Part shown: piece by piece, positions 1 to 8,548 of the stretch | Position numbering within the stretch: position 1 is the first letter of the stretch | Layout of the letters: each line of letters begins with the position of its first letter | Assembly (NCBI GenBank): GCA_030252795.1 | Contig: CP127080.1 | Coordinates: 2,993,501-3,057,500, forward strand | Direction of reading: 5' to 3' | Length of the DNA stretch: 64,000 nt | Origin: Porticoccaceae bacterium LTM1 | GTDB taxonomy: Bacteria > Pseudomonadota > Gammaproteobacteria > Pseudomonadales > Porticoccaceae | Position numbers and translations under genes: made by a program | The notes under the pieces: model-generated | Seen by the model: only the letters and a program-made list of their open reading frames with translations | Database searches by the model: none | What the model was told of the DNA's origin: nothing

Positions 1-556
1 CGTATTCTGATCAGTGCCTGTTTCATGTATTTCTCTACTTGCTTGACCGACACACCCATATCATCAGCAATTTGCCGATAACTCTTATGTTTAAAGCGGT
101 TTTGGATAAAGGCCTGTCGCCACCGGGGGCGCAGCCCGAGAATCACATCCTTAACCCGCTCCAGCTCCTCCCGATTGAGGGCAAGCCTTTCGGGTGAAGC
201 ATGCTCTATGGCGGACTCTTCCGTTAACTGGTGCTGCTCTTTTTTCAAGAACCTTTGTCGAACCTGTTTATAACGCGCCAGGTCTACTACAAGGTTATTT
301 GCCATCGCAAACAGGTATGAGCACCACTTACCTCGATCTGTTGGCAATCGGGCTATAAGGTCGTCTTCTTTGGCTAATTTGGCGAAAATCTCTTGAATGA
401 TGTCGTCCAGTTCGTGACTGCTACCCATCACACTGGTCAAAAAAGCCCGCAATGAGGTGCCGTGCTCCCTGAACAATTGTTCGAGAAGCTGCTGTTTAGA
501 CACCGCTCGATGACTAACCAGATCAATCACATCGCTCTTCTTGCGCATCAGTCGCA
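1..556 (-). CDS. ECF sigma factor of cassette C (FecI-like), 3' end cut by window edge
   Basis: RNA polymerase sigma factor of the extracytoplasmic-function FecI type, reading off the left edge; 185 codons are visible. Region 2 shows the core-binding and -10 recognition segment (DDIIQEIFAKLAKEDDL, then YLFAMANNLVVDLARYKQ). Region 4 has the -35 helix-turn-helix (RWRQAFIQNRFKHKSYRQIADDMGVS). It aligns throughout with the two complete sigma genes of this window. The ATG at 556 is chosen because MRLMRKKSDVIDL matches the start MRAMSRKEDNVLDF of the paralogue ending at 14244; an ATG at 547 is the alternative. It lies 187 bp downstream of the TlpA-like gene of cassette B, on the same strand, so it should begin a third cassette whose FecR and receptor lie outside the window. 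It should direct polymerase to its own promoter and to a receptor gene. Confidence 0.9.
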
Positions 557-586
557 TAGCTATTGCCTGTACCTATCCAACTATAG

Positions 587-610
587 GACGGCCAGCTACC
601 CATCGCACCC
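587..610 (-). promoter_or_regulatory. Putative sigma-specific promoter of cassette C
   Basis: On the minus strand GGGTG (606-610) is followed after 15 nt by CGTC (587-590), about 30 nt upstream of the cassette C sigma gene. The spacing equals that of the cassette A promoters (GGGTG, 15 nt, CGTG). CGTC is a common ECF -10 core. With only one copy in the window this is weaker than the paired motifs of A and B. Confidence 0.4.
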
Positions 611-683
611 TACCTTTACTCAATAATTTTAAAGGCTTCTCTACAAGAACTACCTCGAAAGGCCATACGCGGTCGTTGTACAT

Positions 684-717
684 ACAAAAATGGCGCTTTC
701 AAATGAAAGCGCCATTT
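684..717 (-). terminator. Rho-independent terminator after cassette B
   Basis: Stem with 13-bp arms (688-700 and 705-717) and an AAAT loop, followed on the minus strand by TTTTTG. It lies 27 bp past the stop of the TlpA-like gene and should end the cassette B transcript before the cassette C sigma gene. Confidence 0.8.
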
Positions 718-743
718 CGGTTAATAGTTAGCAGGCTTGAAAA

Positions 744-1901
744 CTACTCCTGGAAGTATGACTCCAACTTCTCATCCAGTTTCCACTCTCGTAGCCCTAC
801 ACCCTGAATCACACCCTCCGAATCAATCAGGAAGTTCGCGGGGATTCCCTGAATAGCGTAGTCTTTGACATATTGATTAGCCCAGCCGTTATCAATTAGC
901 AGATTAAGCCATGGCACTTTCTCCTCTTCACTGGCAACCAGCCAGTCATCCCTGTCTTCATCCAGAGAAACTGCATAAATCTCAAAACCTTTATCTTTAT
1001 ATTTTTCGTAGGCCTTTTTTAAGTGAGGAAACTCACCACGGCAAGGGCCACACCAGGAAGCCCAGAAGTCAAGCAAAACCAGTTTATTTTTTTCAACCAC
1101 CTCTGACAACAAAACATCTTTCCCGTCAATATCATAGGCTGTAACGGGTTTATAGGTTTTTCCCTTCGAAACAGACTCTCTAGCTTTTTCTTCTTCAATC
1201 CACTTCTCAAGACTTTCTCTATATTCTATAGCAGATTGATTTCCGCCAAGATCTTTCTCAAGTTCAGACACCATCGAAATTCTTTGACGAACATCAAAGC
1301 GGTTCCAATCCTGGTTTTTCATTAAAGAAAGGAGTCTCACTAAGGGCGACTGATCTTCTCTGAACAATTTTTCTGTATGAGAATTAACAATATCACTAAC
1401 TTTTTTACTGGCCTCATTACTTTTACTTCGGGCACTTTTAACAGCCTCTTCATCCATCATATCCAGATCAGTGAATACTTCTTTATTCACTTTTTTGCTG
1501 TTTTTATAAGCTGAAATATATTCAGGGTTTTTCCGATAGCCATAAATCTTATTGTTAATATCTCCGCCATCAACAATTGGACCAATATCTGTCCAGACAA
1601 CCTGATACTTATCATTTTCCAGTATCATTTCTATATTAAACTGCGATATTGATATTGTTGCCTTTGCCGGCTGATCAATAGAGCCAGAACCCGTAAACTC
1701 TCCGTCTTCTATATCACTTTTCGCGATTAGTTTATTGCCATCATAAAAAATGGATACTGAATCAGCTTTAACCCCCTCAGCCAATGATCCATGAATCATA
1801 AATCCATCAGACTCTGAACAAGCTGACAATGAAATTAACACGGTTATTGCAAAAGCAATGAACTTGGCAAGATTAATCGCCACAAACTTCTTACTGCTCA
1901 T
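744..1901 (-). CDS. DUF4369-like/TlpA thioredoxin-family lipoprotein (cassette B)
   Basis: Predicted periplasmic membrane-anchored thiol-disulfide oxidoreductase of 385 residues. The N-terminus carries a signal peptide with a lipobox-like LSAC ending at Cys28. Residues about 33-120 form a beta-rich segment with the DUF4369 pattern (dG.F.gsG, ILEND). A helical charged middle follows. The C-terminal 130 residues are a TlpA/ResA thioredoxin domain with FWASWCGPCRGEF (Cys284, Cys287) and the cis-Pro loop GIPANF. The ATG at 1901 is preceded by GGGAG at 7 nt. DUF4369 plus thioredoxin is the layout typical of Bacteroidetes proteins and uncommon in Proteobacteria. The gene is 55 bp after the receptor gene with a terminator hairpin between, so it is probably co-transcribed by partial read-through. 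The substrate is unknown; reduction of an imported disulfide-containing ligand, or maturation of the receptor, are inferences. Confidence 0.85.
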   Translation of the reverse strand: MSSKKFVAINLAKFIAFAITVLISLSACSESDGFMIHGSLAEGVKADSVSIFYDGNKLIAKSDIEDGEFTGSGSIDQPAKATISISQFNIEMILENDKYQVVWTDIGPIVDGGDINNKIYGYRKNPEYISAYKNSKKVNKEVFTDLDMMDEEAVKSARSKSNEASKKVSDIVNSHTEKLFREDQSPLVRLLSLMKNQDWNRFDVRQRISMVSELEKDLGGNQSAIEYRESLEKWIEEEKARESVSKGKTYKPVTAYDIDGKDVLLSEVVEKNKLVLLDFWASWCGPCRGEFPHLKKAYEKYKDKGFEIYAVSLDEDRDDWLVASEEEKVPWLNLLIDNGWANQYVKDYAIQGIPANFLIDSEGVIQGVGLREWKLDEKLESYFQE

Positions 1902-1918
1902 TTATTTTCTCCCATCCT

Positions 1919-1945
1919 AAAAAATCCGCCCCCAATAGGGGGCGG
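1919..1945 (-). terminator. Intra-cassette terminator/attenuator between receptor and TlpA gene
   Basis: Perfect GC stem CCGCCCCC (1926-1933), loop AATA, GGGGGCGG (1938-1945), followed by six T on the minus strand. It sits 11 bp after the receptor stop and before the TlpA start, so it should lower expression of the lipoprotein relative to the receptor. Confidence 0.8.
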
Positions 1946-1956
1946 CTAAAGTAAGC

Positions 1957-4900
1957 TTAAAAATCAAATGACTTTGTAATATCAAAATAAACAACTCGCC
2001 CACGAGAGCTGACCCTATTGGCGATATAGCCTACGGAATTGTCAACAAACGGGAAATCAGGCTTAAACAGGTTCCTGGCTCCCAGTTGCATTTTGACACC
2101 ACTCATCAATCCAGATAATGCTGGTGACTGATAGCCAACCTGCAAATCAACTGTTGTATAAGACGGACTGGTTCGTCTTGGATTTGCATTTGGAATAAAG
2201 TCATTATAAATCGTAGCTCTGGCTGAAGCCGGATCTATCACTTTGTGACTTGAAGTGTGGTGTGCAATTGCAGTTACGGAATAATCCCCGTAAGCCCAGT
2301 TCAAGGACAAGTTTCCTGCCCAGCGGCTCACACCATACTCACTGTCAGCCAGTTCTATTTTTGGTGATTCATCAATAACCCGGTGACTCAACTCCAGATT
2401 TCGTACGGCATTAAATGCCAATTGCCACGCACCAAAGTCTGTGTCTAACTCATAGCTCGCACGAAAATCGATTGTTTCCGATTTGCGCCCTGAGAAGTTG
2501 ATTTGGCGGGTATCAAGTACCATCACGTCGCCAGAAACCCGAAATACATCGGGAAGACTATCAATGTGCTGCGACAGGAATCCGAAATCCGCACCAAAGC
2601 CGGGAGTACCGATATAGTTTTCAAACTCTGTGCGGCTGTAAGTCACACCCAGTTCCAGCTCCGGCAAAATAGAGGGTGTCCAGTCAAATCCGTAAGTTAA
2701 TGTCTCGGCATTTTGAGGTTCAAGATCGGGATTCGGCCCCATCAGCCTTACAATGCTGTTTACACCATCCGGCACAACACCACCTTGCAGCGCATAATAG
2801 AGCGCACCATCCATAGATCGTGATGTGCCAAACTGCTGTGATGGCTGAGGTGTAAGGAAGGACTCACCCCATGTGGCACGGAAACGCAAATCAGAAGTGG
2901 GCTTCCAGCTTAGTGTTACCTGCGGGTCAGTGCTACTGAATGAGCGCTTCAAGGTAGTTGCCGGCTGTGTAACATACTGTGCACCAACCGGTACGCCAAG
3001 CAGTTCCTCAAGATCAATACCAGGTGTTGCTATAGAAACGCCATTGTCATAGCGAGACTGGCCCTGCTGATCAATACTTTCATGACGTACTGCCAATGTC
3101 ATTACCAGCTCTTCTGCCCAAGCTTTATCAGTCAACAGGGGTACGCGCATTTCACCAAAAAATGCTTTAACATCCCGCTCGGTAGCCTGTGCCAACAACC
3201 CTTCAAACCCCGGAACATTTCCATGCTCTTCTTTACGTAGCTGCAAGCCAGCTACCACGGACACATCCCCTGCTGGCAGTGAGAATAAATCACCATTTAC
3301 TGTGGCTTCAAAACTGTGCACATCAGAATCAAAATCATTGATGAATTGTTCTACGAGACTACTAAGCAATTCAACGTTATGTGCAACAATTACCGGATCA
3401 GTTCCATCTCCAAATACATTCAACTGATTTAATACCGGGAATACTCGCAACTCTGCGGTATCATCACCAAAACCAAAGGTGCCTGTTAAATCACTCAGAT
3501 AAACTGACTGTCCTTTTTCCTTACTGTAGGCATAGTCAAGGTTAAAGGTCCAACCACTGGCAAAAGGCAAGTCACCTTGGAGACCCATGCTGGCTTGCAA
3601 ACTATCCTGCTCTTGTTTATTACTGAGCTCCATCTGGGAAAATTCATTTTTGAAGCTGTATCCAACCAAAACATCGCGATTGAAATTATTGTATGGGTTA
3701 CTTTCAGGAATGTAGGCAAGGCGCTCATAGGTCAAGAAGTTGAACGCAAACACATCTGGCTGCCAATTTTCAGCGTTTTCCTGTTTTGTCAGGCCAACAT
3801 CAAAAGAAAACACCATACCGTTGGTGAGATCCTGTTCCCCTGCCAATCGTATAGACTTGCTTTCGGCTTCAGGGCCAATATTAAAACGCTCGTATACAGA
3901 GCGATCACCACTCATGCCCGACAACAGGTCTGCTTCATCCAGAGCGGTGCCATCCTGCCCTTCAGGGATCAGTCCAACCTCATAAAATGCCGGCACAATA
4001 CTGGCGAGATAAGCTTCAAATGGGCTCGATGCATCAATGGTGAAAAGTGGTTCATACACAACACCGGGCTGGCCTATGCCCCTACGACGCGCATTAATAC
4101 CGCCGCGATCACTGAAATCACCCACCCCAGATGGCCCTACATGAATAAAGCTGTTGATATCAGCAGGCTTATTCTCGGCTACATCTGCACTGATAGTTGC
4201 AAAACCGCTATCCCAATGAAATGTGTAGGCGCCATTCAAACGACTTATATCACCACCAGAACTGGACTTCTCATGGCGCGCCTGCAAAACGGCGCCCTTA
4301 TAGTCTTTACGCAATATAATGTTGACTACACCGGCTACGGCATCAGCACCATAAATCGCTGAAGCACCATCTGTCAGGATTTCAACACGCTCAACCTGTG
4401 ACAATGGAATAGATGAAATATCGGTAAAACCACCTGACGATTGTGCTGATGTCGCTTTACGACGACCATTAATCAGCACTAAAGTAGCTCGGCTTCCCAA
4501 GCCCCTGAGGTTGATTGAGGATGCACCAACAGGCGATACAGGGCTTCCACCAAATGCGCCAAACTCCCCCTGACCCAGATCCACACTTTCAGAGGTAATA
4601 CTGGAGAGGTTTTGCGGCAACCGACGAAAAACATCTTCTAATGAAGAGTAACCGCCCTGCTCCAACTTTTGACGATCCAGTGTAATTACTGGCGAAGCAG
4701 GATTGTGACCTTTCAAGCGGGTACCTGTGACTATAACTTCTTCGACGAATTCTTCTTCATCTTTGATGCTGGTTTCTTCCAGCTTTTTGATGACAACGGA
4801 ATCTTCTGACAGAAACTCATACTTCAATCCTGAATCTGCAAGCAAAGCATTTAATGCAGACTCTAATGTATAGGATCCGGAAATTCCTTTAAGAACCTTA

Positions 4901-5112
4901 CCGGCAGATAGATTTGACGGTACAACTATCTGGACACCAGACATTTTTGACAACTTCAAAAGTGCCGAATCCGCGCTTTGTGAAGATATATCCAGATCCA
5001 GTGTTTTTCCATCAGTAGCAAAAACAGACCCACCAGAAATAGCAAGAGACAATGCTGCTGATATACTCAATACCAATGCTTTGTGCTTGAATATGGCTTT
5101 ACCTAAATTCAT
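1957..5112 (-). CDS. TonB-dependent receptor with STN signalling domain (cassette B)
   Basis: Outer-membrane active transporter of 1051 residues that also signals. Order: signal peptide (to about residue 32, SGGSVFA), STN domain (about 35-110, ending YEFLSEDSVVIKK), TonB-box-like stretch EEVIVTGTRL, plug domain (about 140-270, with INLRGLGSRATLVLINGRR and IYGADAVAGVVNIIL), then a 22-strand-type barrel ending in aromatic Phe (FDITKSFDF). The STN domain is known from FecA-type receptors to contact FecR and trigger the sigma factor on ligand binding. The upstream promoter motif matches that of the cassette B sigma gene. The STN is very similar to that of the cassette A receptor while the barrels differ, suggesting duplication and ligand divergence. 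The ligand cannot be told from sequence. Confidence 0.93.
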   Translation of the reverse strand: MNLGKAIFKHKALVLSISAALSLAISGGSVFATDGKTLDLDISSQSADSALLKLSKMSGVQIVVPSNLSAGKVLKGISGSYTLESALNALLADSGLKYEFLSEDSVVIKKLEETSIKDEEEFVEEVIVTGTRLKGHNPASPVITLDRQKLEQGGYSSLEDVFRRLPQNLSSITSESVDLGQGEFGAFGGSPVSPVGASSINLRGLGSRATLVLINGRRKATSAQSSGGFTDISSIPLSQVERVEILTDGASAIYGADAVAGVVNIILRKDYKGAVLQARHEKSSSGGDISRLNGAYTFHWDSGFATISADVAENKPADINSFIHVGPSGVGDFSDRGGINARRRGIGQPGVVYEPLFTIDASSPFEAYLASIVPAFYEVGLIPEGQDGTALDEADLLSGMSGDRSVYERFNIGPEAESKSIRLAGEQDLTNGMVFSFDVGLTKQENAENWQPDVFAFNFLTYERLAYIPESNPYNNFNRDVLVGYSFKNEFSQMELSNKQEQDSLQASMGLQGDLPFASGWTFNLDYAYSKEKGQSVYLSDLTGTFGFGDDTAELRVFPVLNQLNVFGDGTDPVIVAHNVELLSSLVEQFINDFDSDVHSFEATVNGDLFSLPAGDVSVVAGLQLRKEEHGNVPGFEGLLAQATERDVKAFFGEMRVPLLTDKAWAEELVMTLAVRHESIDQQGQSRYDNGVSIATPGIDLEELLGVPVGAQYVTQPATTLKRSFSSTDPQVTLSWKPTSDLRFRATWGESFLTPQPSQQFGTSRSMDGALYYALQGGVVPDGVNSIVRLMGPNPDLEPQNAETLTYGFDWTPSILPELELGVTYSRTEFENYIGTPGFGADFGFLSQHIDSLPDVFRVSGDVMVLDTRQINFSGRKSETIDFRASYELDTDFGAWQLAFNAVRNLELSHRVIDESPKIELADSEYGVSRWAGNLSLNWAYGDYSVTAIAHHTSSHKVIDPASARATIYNDFIPNANPRRTSPSYTTVDLQVGYQSPALSGLMSGVKMQLGARNLFKPDFPFVDNSVGYIANRVSSRGRVVYFDITKSFDF

Positions 5113-5171
5113 AACCCAACCCTTTGTTATAAAAAGTTATTGCTCTACCAAAAATTATCGAGCAATAACTA

Positions 5172-5197
5172 GACGCACAAAGAATTCAGATCCCACG
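5172..5197 (-). promoter_or_regulatory. Cassette B ECF promoter, receptor copy
   Basis: On the minus strand CGTGGGAT (5190-5197), 12 nt, then TGCGTC (5172-5177), about 60 nt upstream of the receptor ATG. The same two blocks with the same 12-nt spacing precede the cassette B sigma gene. This fits -35 and -10 elements recognised by that sigma factor. Confidence 0.75.
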
Positions 5198-5222
5198 CTT
5201 TTTCGCTGTTTAAAAATCAAAA

Positions 5223-6272
5223 TTAATTCTGTTTTGATTTATTTATAACTACCCGATCAAAGTAATGGGTTATTTTTATAGGCATTGAACCTTCCAAACC
5301 TTGAAGGGCACGATCAATTCTCTGAACATCAAATACAGCCGATACTTTCAAATCCACAATATCAGAATCTTCAATCAGTATTTTTTTTCCGCTGTAACGG
5401 TTTAACTCTGCCACAACCTGATAGAGTGGTTGACGGGTAAACTCAAGACTCCCACTCCGCCACATTGCGATGTTCCCAGCATCGTTAGTCACATATCCCT
5501 CAATTACTTGATGCACAGGGTCAACTTCGGCTGTCCAACCTGCGGCCACCCGTATCTGGCCAGATTTTTTGAGCCTGATAAATCCACCCTGATTCAGGTC
5601 GCCACTATCCAGTAAAGCTGCATTACTGGATGGCGCTTCTTCTGATGAATGGATAGCAACCATCCCCTCAGTGACTGAAATTTGAAAATTTTCTGGATAT
5701 TTACGTACGTTAAACTCTGTACCCAGAACAGTCACTGTGCGCATGCCCACATCCACACTGAATGGCTTCTCCTCATCACGAGCCACATCAAAGTAAGCCT
5801 CGCCTCGTGTCAATATGACTCTTCGGCTGTCTGCCGCCATAGTGACCAGCACCTCTGTACCGGTGTTAAGGCTCAATTGGGAGCCGTCGGACAACTCAAC
5901 CGTTTTCACTTCGCCTATACGTGTTGTATAGCGAGACATTTCGGCGCTATCTGTTAGCGGCTCCTTTTGCATCCAAAAAACAGTGGCCACCGCCAGCATT
6001 ACAGATGCAGATGCCAACATTCCTTTATAAGGCAAAGATTTTTTCCTGGCATGCTCGAAATCCACCAGCGATAACAGCTCTTCATCGTCAGATAGCGCTT
6101 CAATATCTGCCATCAGGTGGAAGCTTGTAACTAACTCTTCCCGGTAGTCACTATCCTCACTGTCCCAAGGGTTCAGCGCTTCGGCCTGATTCGCCGACAA
6201 TCGGCCCGACCAAAGCCTGGCCAAACCTCGCGAAGCCTTTACTCTTGCATGACTTTTCATCAGATGAATCAT
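5223..6272 (-). CDS. FecR-family anti-sigma regulator (cassette B)
   Basis: Inner-membrane regulator of 349 residues that relays the receptor signal to the sigma factor. Residues 1-80 are the cytoplasmic DUF4880-like domain (ASRGLARLWSGRLSANQAEALNPW). A single membrane segment lies near 85-100 (MLASASVMLAVATVFW). The periplasmic FecR domain follows (RYTTRIGEVKTVELSDGSQLSLNTGTEV, then VTVLGTEFNVR). The C-terminal 70 residues are an STN-like module (LYQVVAELNRYSGKKILIED). The ATG at 6272 has GGAG at 6 nt and overlaps the sigma stop as ATGA, indicating translational coupling. It may either inhibit or activate the sigma factor, as FecR relatives do both. Confidence 0.92.
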   Translation of the reverse strand: MIHLMKSHARVKASRGLARLWSGRLSANQAEALNPWDSEDSDYREELVTSFHLMADIEALSDDEELLSLVDFEHARKKSLPYKGMLASASVMLAVATVFWMQKEPLTDSAEMSRYTTRIGEVKTVELSDGSQLSLNTGTEVLVTMAADSRRVILTRGEAYFDVARDEEKPFSVDVGMRTVTVLGTEFNVRKYPENFQISVTEGMVAIHSSEEAPSSNAALLDSGDLNQGGFIRLKKSGQIRVAAGWTAEVDPVHQVIEGYVTNDAGNIAMWRSGSLEFTRQPLYQVVAELNRYSGKKILIEDSDIVDLKVSAVFDVQRIDRALQGLEGSMPIKITHYFDRVVINKSKQN

Positions 6273-6856
6273 CTTCTGCTCCCTCCCTGCTCCTGACCCT
6301 TGTTTACCGCCTCAAGCGTCTTTTTAAGTTTGGCAACAGCTCTGGCGACAAATGCTTCAACCTGCCTTTCCGTGACACTCATTACGACTGATATTTCTTT
6401 ATAATTCATGTGCTTAAAGCGACTTAAAATGAATGCCGTTCGCCAGGTGGGTTTTAAAGCTGTGATTGCTGCTTTCACTGTCGACAGTTGCTCTTGGGCC
6501 ACTACCTCTACTTCAGGAGACAACTCATAAACTGTGCCCGCCAAATCATTGCTCTTGGCAGCACAGTACTCCCTACGGATCGCCTTGCGACGCTCCATAT
6601 CAACGATCAGGTTATTCGCGGCAGTAAACAGATAGGCGCGATTTTGCCTTGAATCCACCTTTTGTCGCCCTTCAAGGTCTTCCTTACGGGCCAGTCGGGT
6701 AAAGACCTCTTGAACGATGTCATCTATATCTGTCTTACTGCGAACCCGCCCCAGCAAAAATGACCGAAGAGCGTCTCCGTGGTCACGATACAGTTGTTCC
6801 AGAAACTGCTTATCAGCCTCCGAACGACGCAAATTCAAATTAACCACCCTGCTCAT
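6269..6856 (-). CDS. ECF sigma factor (FecI-like) of cassette B
   Basis: Sigma factor of 195 residues with region 2 (DIDDIVQEVFTRLARKEDLEG, YLFTAANNLIVDMERRKA) and region 4 (TWRTAFILSRFKHMNYKEISVVMSVTERQVEAFV). The ATG at 6856 is preferred over longer TTG/GTG starts because the two paralogues begin at the equivalent place and AAGG lies 6 nt upstream. It should transcribe its own gene and the cassette B receptor from the shared motif and be held by the FecR protein encoded next to it with a 4-bp overlap. Confidence 0.92.
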   Translation of the reverse strand: MSRVVNLNLRRSEADKQFLEQLYRDHGDALRSFLLGRVRSKTDIDDIVQEVFTRLARKEDLEGRQKVDSRQNRAYLFTAANNLIVDMERRKAIRREYCAAKSNDLAGTVYELSPEVEVVAQEQLSTVKAAITALKPTWRTAFILSRFKHMNYKEISVVMSVTERQVEAFVARAVAKLKKTLEAVNKGQEQGGSRR

Positions 6857-6912
6857 TTTGGCCTTGTGTACCTTCACTATAGATGCTTCAGACAAGTCTT
6901 CTCACATTATTG

Positions 6913-6938
6913 GACGCACCAGGCATCAGAATCCCACG
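6913..6938 (-). promoter_or_regulatory. Cassette B ECF promoter, sigma-gene copy
   Basis: On the minus strand CGTGGGAT (6931-6938), 12 nt, TGCGTC (6913-6918), 57 nt upstream of the chosen sigma start. It is the partner of the motif at 5172-5197 and predicts autoregulation. Confidence 0.72.
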
Positions 6939-7162
6939 GTTTCTATGTGTAATAATTTACAAGCGTATCAACAGCTGGGTATTACTATAGATTCTACGAC
7001 CACACTTTCTACCAAAGCCCATAAAGCTTTAGCAGTGACTGATGAAGCTTTATAGATGAAGTGTTTATCAATGTGCACCCGAAACACTCAAGAATAGGCG
7101 TGGTTCAAAAGCCATGGCGGCGAAGAGGACAGCTTTAGAACTTATAACTTTATGTTAACTTT
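6939..7162. other. Intergenic stretch between cassette B promoter and the IS element
   Basis: No gene with recognisable similarity or a good ribosome binding site is seen. A 36-codon plus-strand frame (6945-7055) has no support. Together with 8367-8548 this is the original spacer between cassettes A and B, now split by the insertion. Confidence 0.5.
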
Positions 7163-7166
7163 CCAA
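7163..7166 (+). repeat. Target site duplication CCAA, left
   Basis: CCAA directly abuts the left inverted repeat and recurs at 8363-8366, the 4-bp duplication expected for IS407-group elements. Confidence 0.85.
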
Positions 7167-7237
7167 TGTAATCCCCCCGAAAAATAATCGCGCTTTTAAG
7201 TAGAGACTTTTATGATGTGAATCAGAAGGAGTTATCT

Positions 7238-7504
7238 ATGAAGAAGTCGAAGTTTTCGGATCACCAGATTCTGGCGATACTGAAGCAACATGAGGCTGGC
7301 GTTTCCGTTGCCGAATTAGCTCGTGAACACGGTGTCAGCACAGCCCTGATTTATCAATGGCGTTCAAAATATGGCGGTATGGACGCCGCCTTGATGAAGC
7401 GCCTCAAAGAGCTGGAAGCAGAGAATGCCCGCCTGAAGAAGATGTATGCCGAGGAGCGCATCAAAGCAGAGCTTCGCCAAGAGGCCCTCGAGGGAAAGCT
7501 GTAA
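7238..7504 (+). CDS. IS3-family transposase OrfA
   Basis: DNA-binding subunit of 88 residues: helix-turn-helix (SKFSDHQILAILKQHEAGVS, LAREHGVSTALIYQWRSKYGG) followed by a leucine-zipper-like coiled coil (LKELEAENARLKKMYAEE). The ATG at 7238 has AAGGAG at 6 nt, so an upstream in-frame GTG at 7217 is not used. The heptamer G GGA AAG (7492-7498) lies one codon (CTG) before the stop and would shift ribosomes -1 into OrfB to make the OrfAB transposase. Confidence 0.93.
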   Translation: MKKSKFSDHQILAILKQHEAGVSVAELAREHGVSTALIYQWRSKYGGMDAALMKRLKELEAENARLKKMYAEERIKAELRQEALEGKL

Positions 7505-8322
7505 GGCCATCCTGCCGCAAAGCAATGGCCCAAAAGGCTGTTCAGCGGGATGGCATCAGCATCCGTCTAGCCTGTGCGACCTTCGGCATTAGTGAGACTT
7601 GCTACCGCTATCAGGCAAAGCTCTCATGTGAGAACCAACAGATTGCAGGCTGGCTATTAAGTTTGACAGAGGCCCACAGACGCTGGGGGTTTGGCTTGTG
7701 TTTCCTTTACCTGCGGAATGTAAAAGGTTTTCCCTGGAATCATAAGCGGGTTTACCGTATTTATCGGGAGCTGGAGCTAAATTTACGAATAAAGCCCAAA
7801 CGACTTATCAAACGCGACCATCCTGGCGAACTTGATGTGCCCACAGCGCCTAATCAGGTCTGGTCGATGGACTTTATGAGCGATGGGCTAATTGATGGTC
7901 GCTCATTGCGTACGTTCAATGTACTGGACGACTACAATCGTGAGGGCTTAGGCATTGAGGTTGACCTCTCTTTGCCAAGCAGCAGAGTGATACGAAGCCT
8001 TGAGCAGATTATTGAATGGCGAGGGAAGCCAATGGCGATACGTTGTGATAACGGCCCGGAGTATATCTCTCAGAAGCTAATTGACTGGGCAACCGAGCAA
8101 CGTATTACTCTGCTATACATCCAACCTGGCAAGCCAACTCAGAATGCGTACATAGAGCGATTTAACCGAACCGTTCGGCATGAATGGTTGGATATGCACC
8201 AGTTCGAGAACGTTGCTCATGCCCAGCTATTGGCCACCCAATGGTTATGGCAATACAATAACGAAAGACCAAATACCGCCATTGGCGGTGTGCCGCCAAG
8301 GCAATTAATGTTGGCGGCTTAA
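7498..8322 (+). CDS. IS3-family transposase OrfB (DDE integrase domain), made by -1 frameshift
   Basis: Catalytic half of the transposase. The frame continues from the slippery site as AVRPSCRKAMAQKAVQ and holds an HTH_21-like segment and an rve integrase core. The DDE residues are visible in VWSMDFMSD, IRCDNGPEY and NAYIERFNRTVRHEW, and the C-terminus has the usual YNNERPNTAIGGVPPRQ. The open frame runs back to 7357 but the overlapping part is an OrfA shadow. No stop or frameshift inside. Confidence 0.92.
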   Translation, partial: AVRPSCRKAMAQKAVQRDGISIRLACATFGISETCYRYQAKLSCENQQIAGWLLSLTEAHRRWGFGLCFLYLRNVKGFPWNHKRVYRIYRELELNLRIKPKRLIKRDHPGELDVPTAPNQVWSMDFMSDGLIDGRSLRTFNVLDDYNREGLGIEVDLSLPSSRVIRSLEQIIEWRGKPMAIRCDNGPEYISQKLIDWATEQRITLLYIQPGKPTQNAYIERFNRTVRHEWLDMHQFENVAHAQLLATQWLWQYNNERPNTAIGGVPPRQLMLAA

Positions 8323-8362
8323 TCCTCTACTAAAAAGCTCGGTTATAAATGGGGGGATTACA

Positions 8363-8366
8363 CCAA
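8363..8366 (+). repeat. Target site duplication CCAA, right
   Basis: Second copy of CCAA directly next to the right inverted repeat of the IS3-family element. Confidence 0.85.
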
Positions 8367-8548
8367 CATCCATCTAGATCAGATCAAAAACAACCTGGCT
8401 GGTCGATTAAACTAATGGCACTTTATGGGGATGTAGAAGTTTATTAAATATTCCACAAACAACTGCATGGGTCACCCCAACTTCCACAAATAAATAAACC
8501 TTTGGATTCATTATTCGAATCACTATCTATCAGCAATATTAATAATCC

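Larger units (their letters stand above)
7167..8362 (+). mobile_element. Complete IS3-family insertion sequence (IS407-like), 1196 bp
   Basis: The ends are imperfect inverted repeats of about 39 bp. Both begin TGTAATCCCCCC and share the inner block CTTTTAAGTAGAG / CTTTTTAGTAGAG with one gap. It encodes OrfA and OrfB in relative -1 frames with a plausible slippery heptamer, and is bounded by CCAA duplications. All parts look intact, so it may be active and recently inserted. It separates the end of cassette A from the cassette B sigma promoter. Confidence 0.93.

Noticed and set aside
3577-4362. Long plus-strand frame (261 codons) inside the cassette B receptor gene
   Set aside because: Antisense shadow of a clear receptor; composition is what antisense translation gives.
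6945-7055. 36-codon plus-strand frame starting MCNNLQAYQQLGIT upstream of the IS element
   Set aside because: No ribosome binding site, no recognisable domain, and it overlaps the cassette spacer; a gene remnant cannot be shown.
7060-7166. Short open stretch DEVFINVHPKHSRIG... left of the IS element as a possible interrupted gene
   Set aside because: Joining the flanks across CCAA gives no continuous coding frame and neither side shows similarity.
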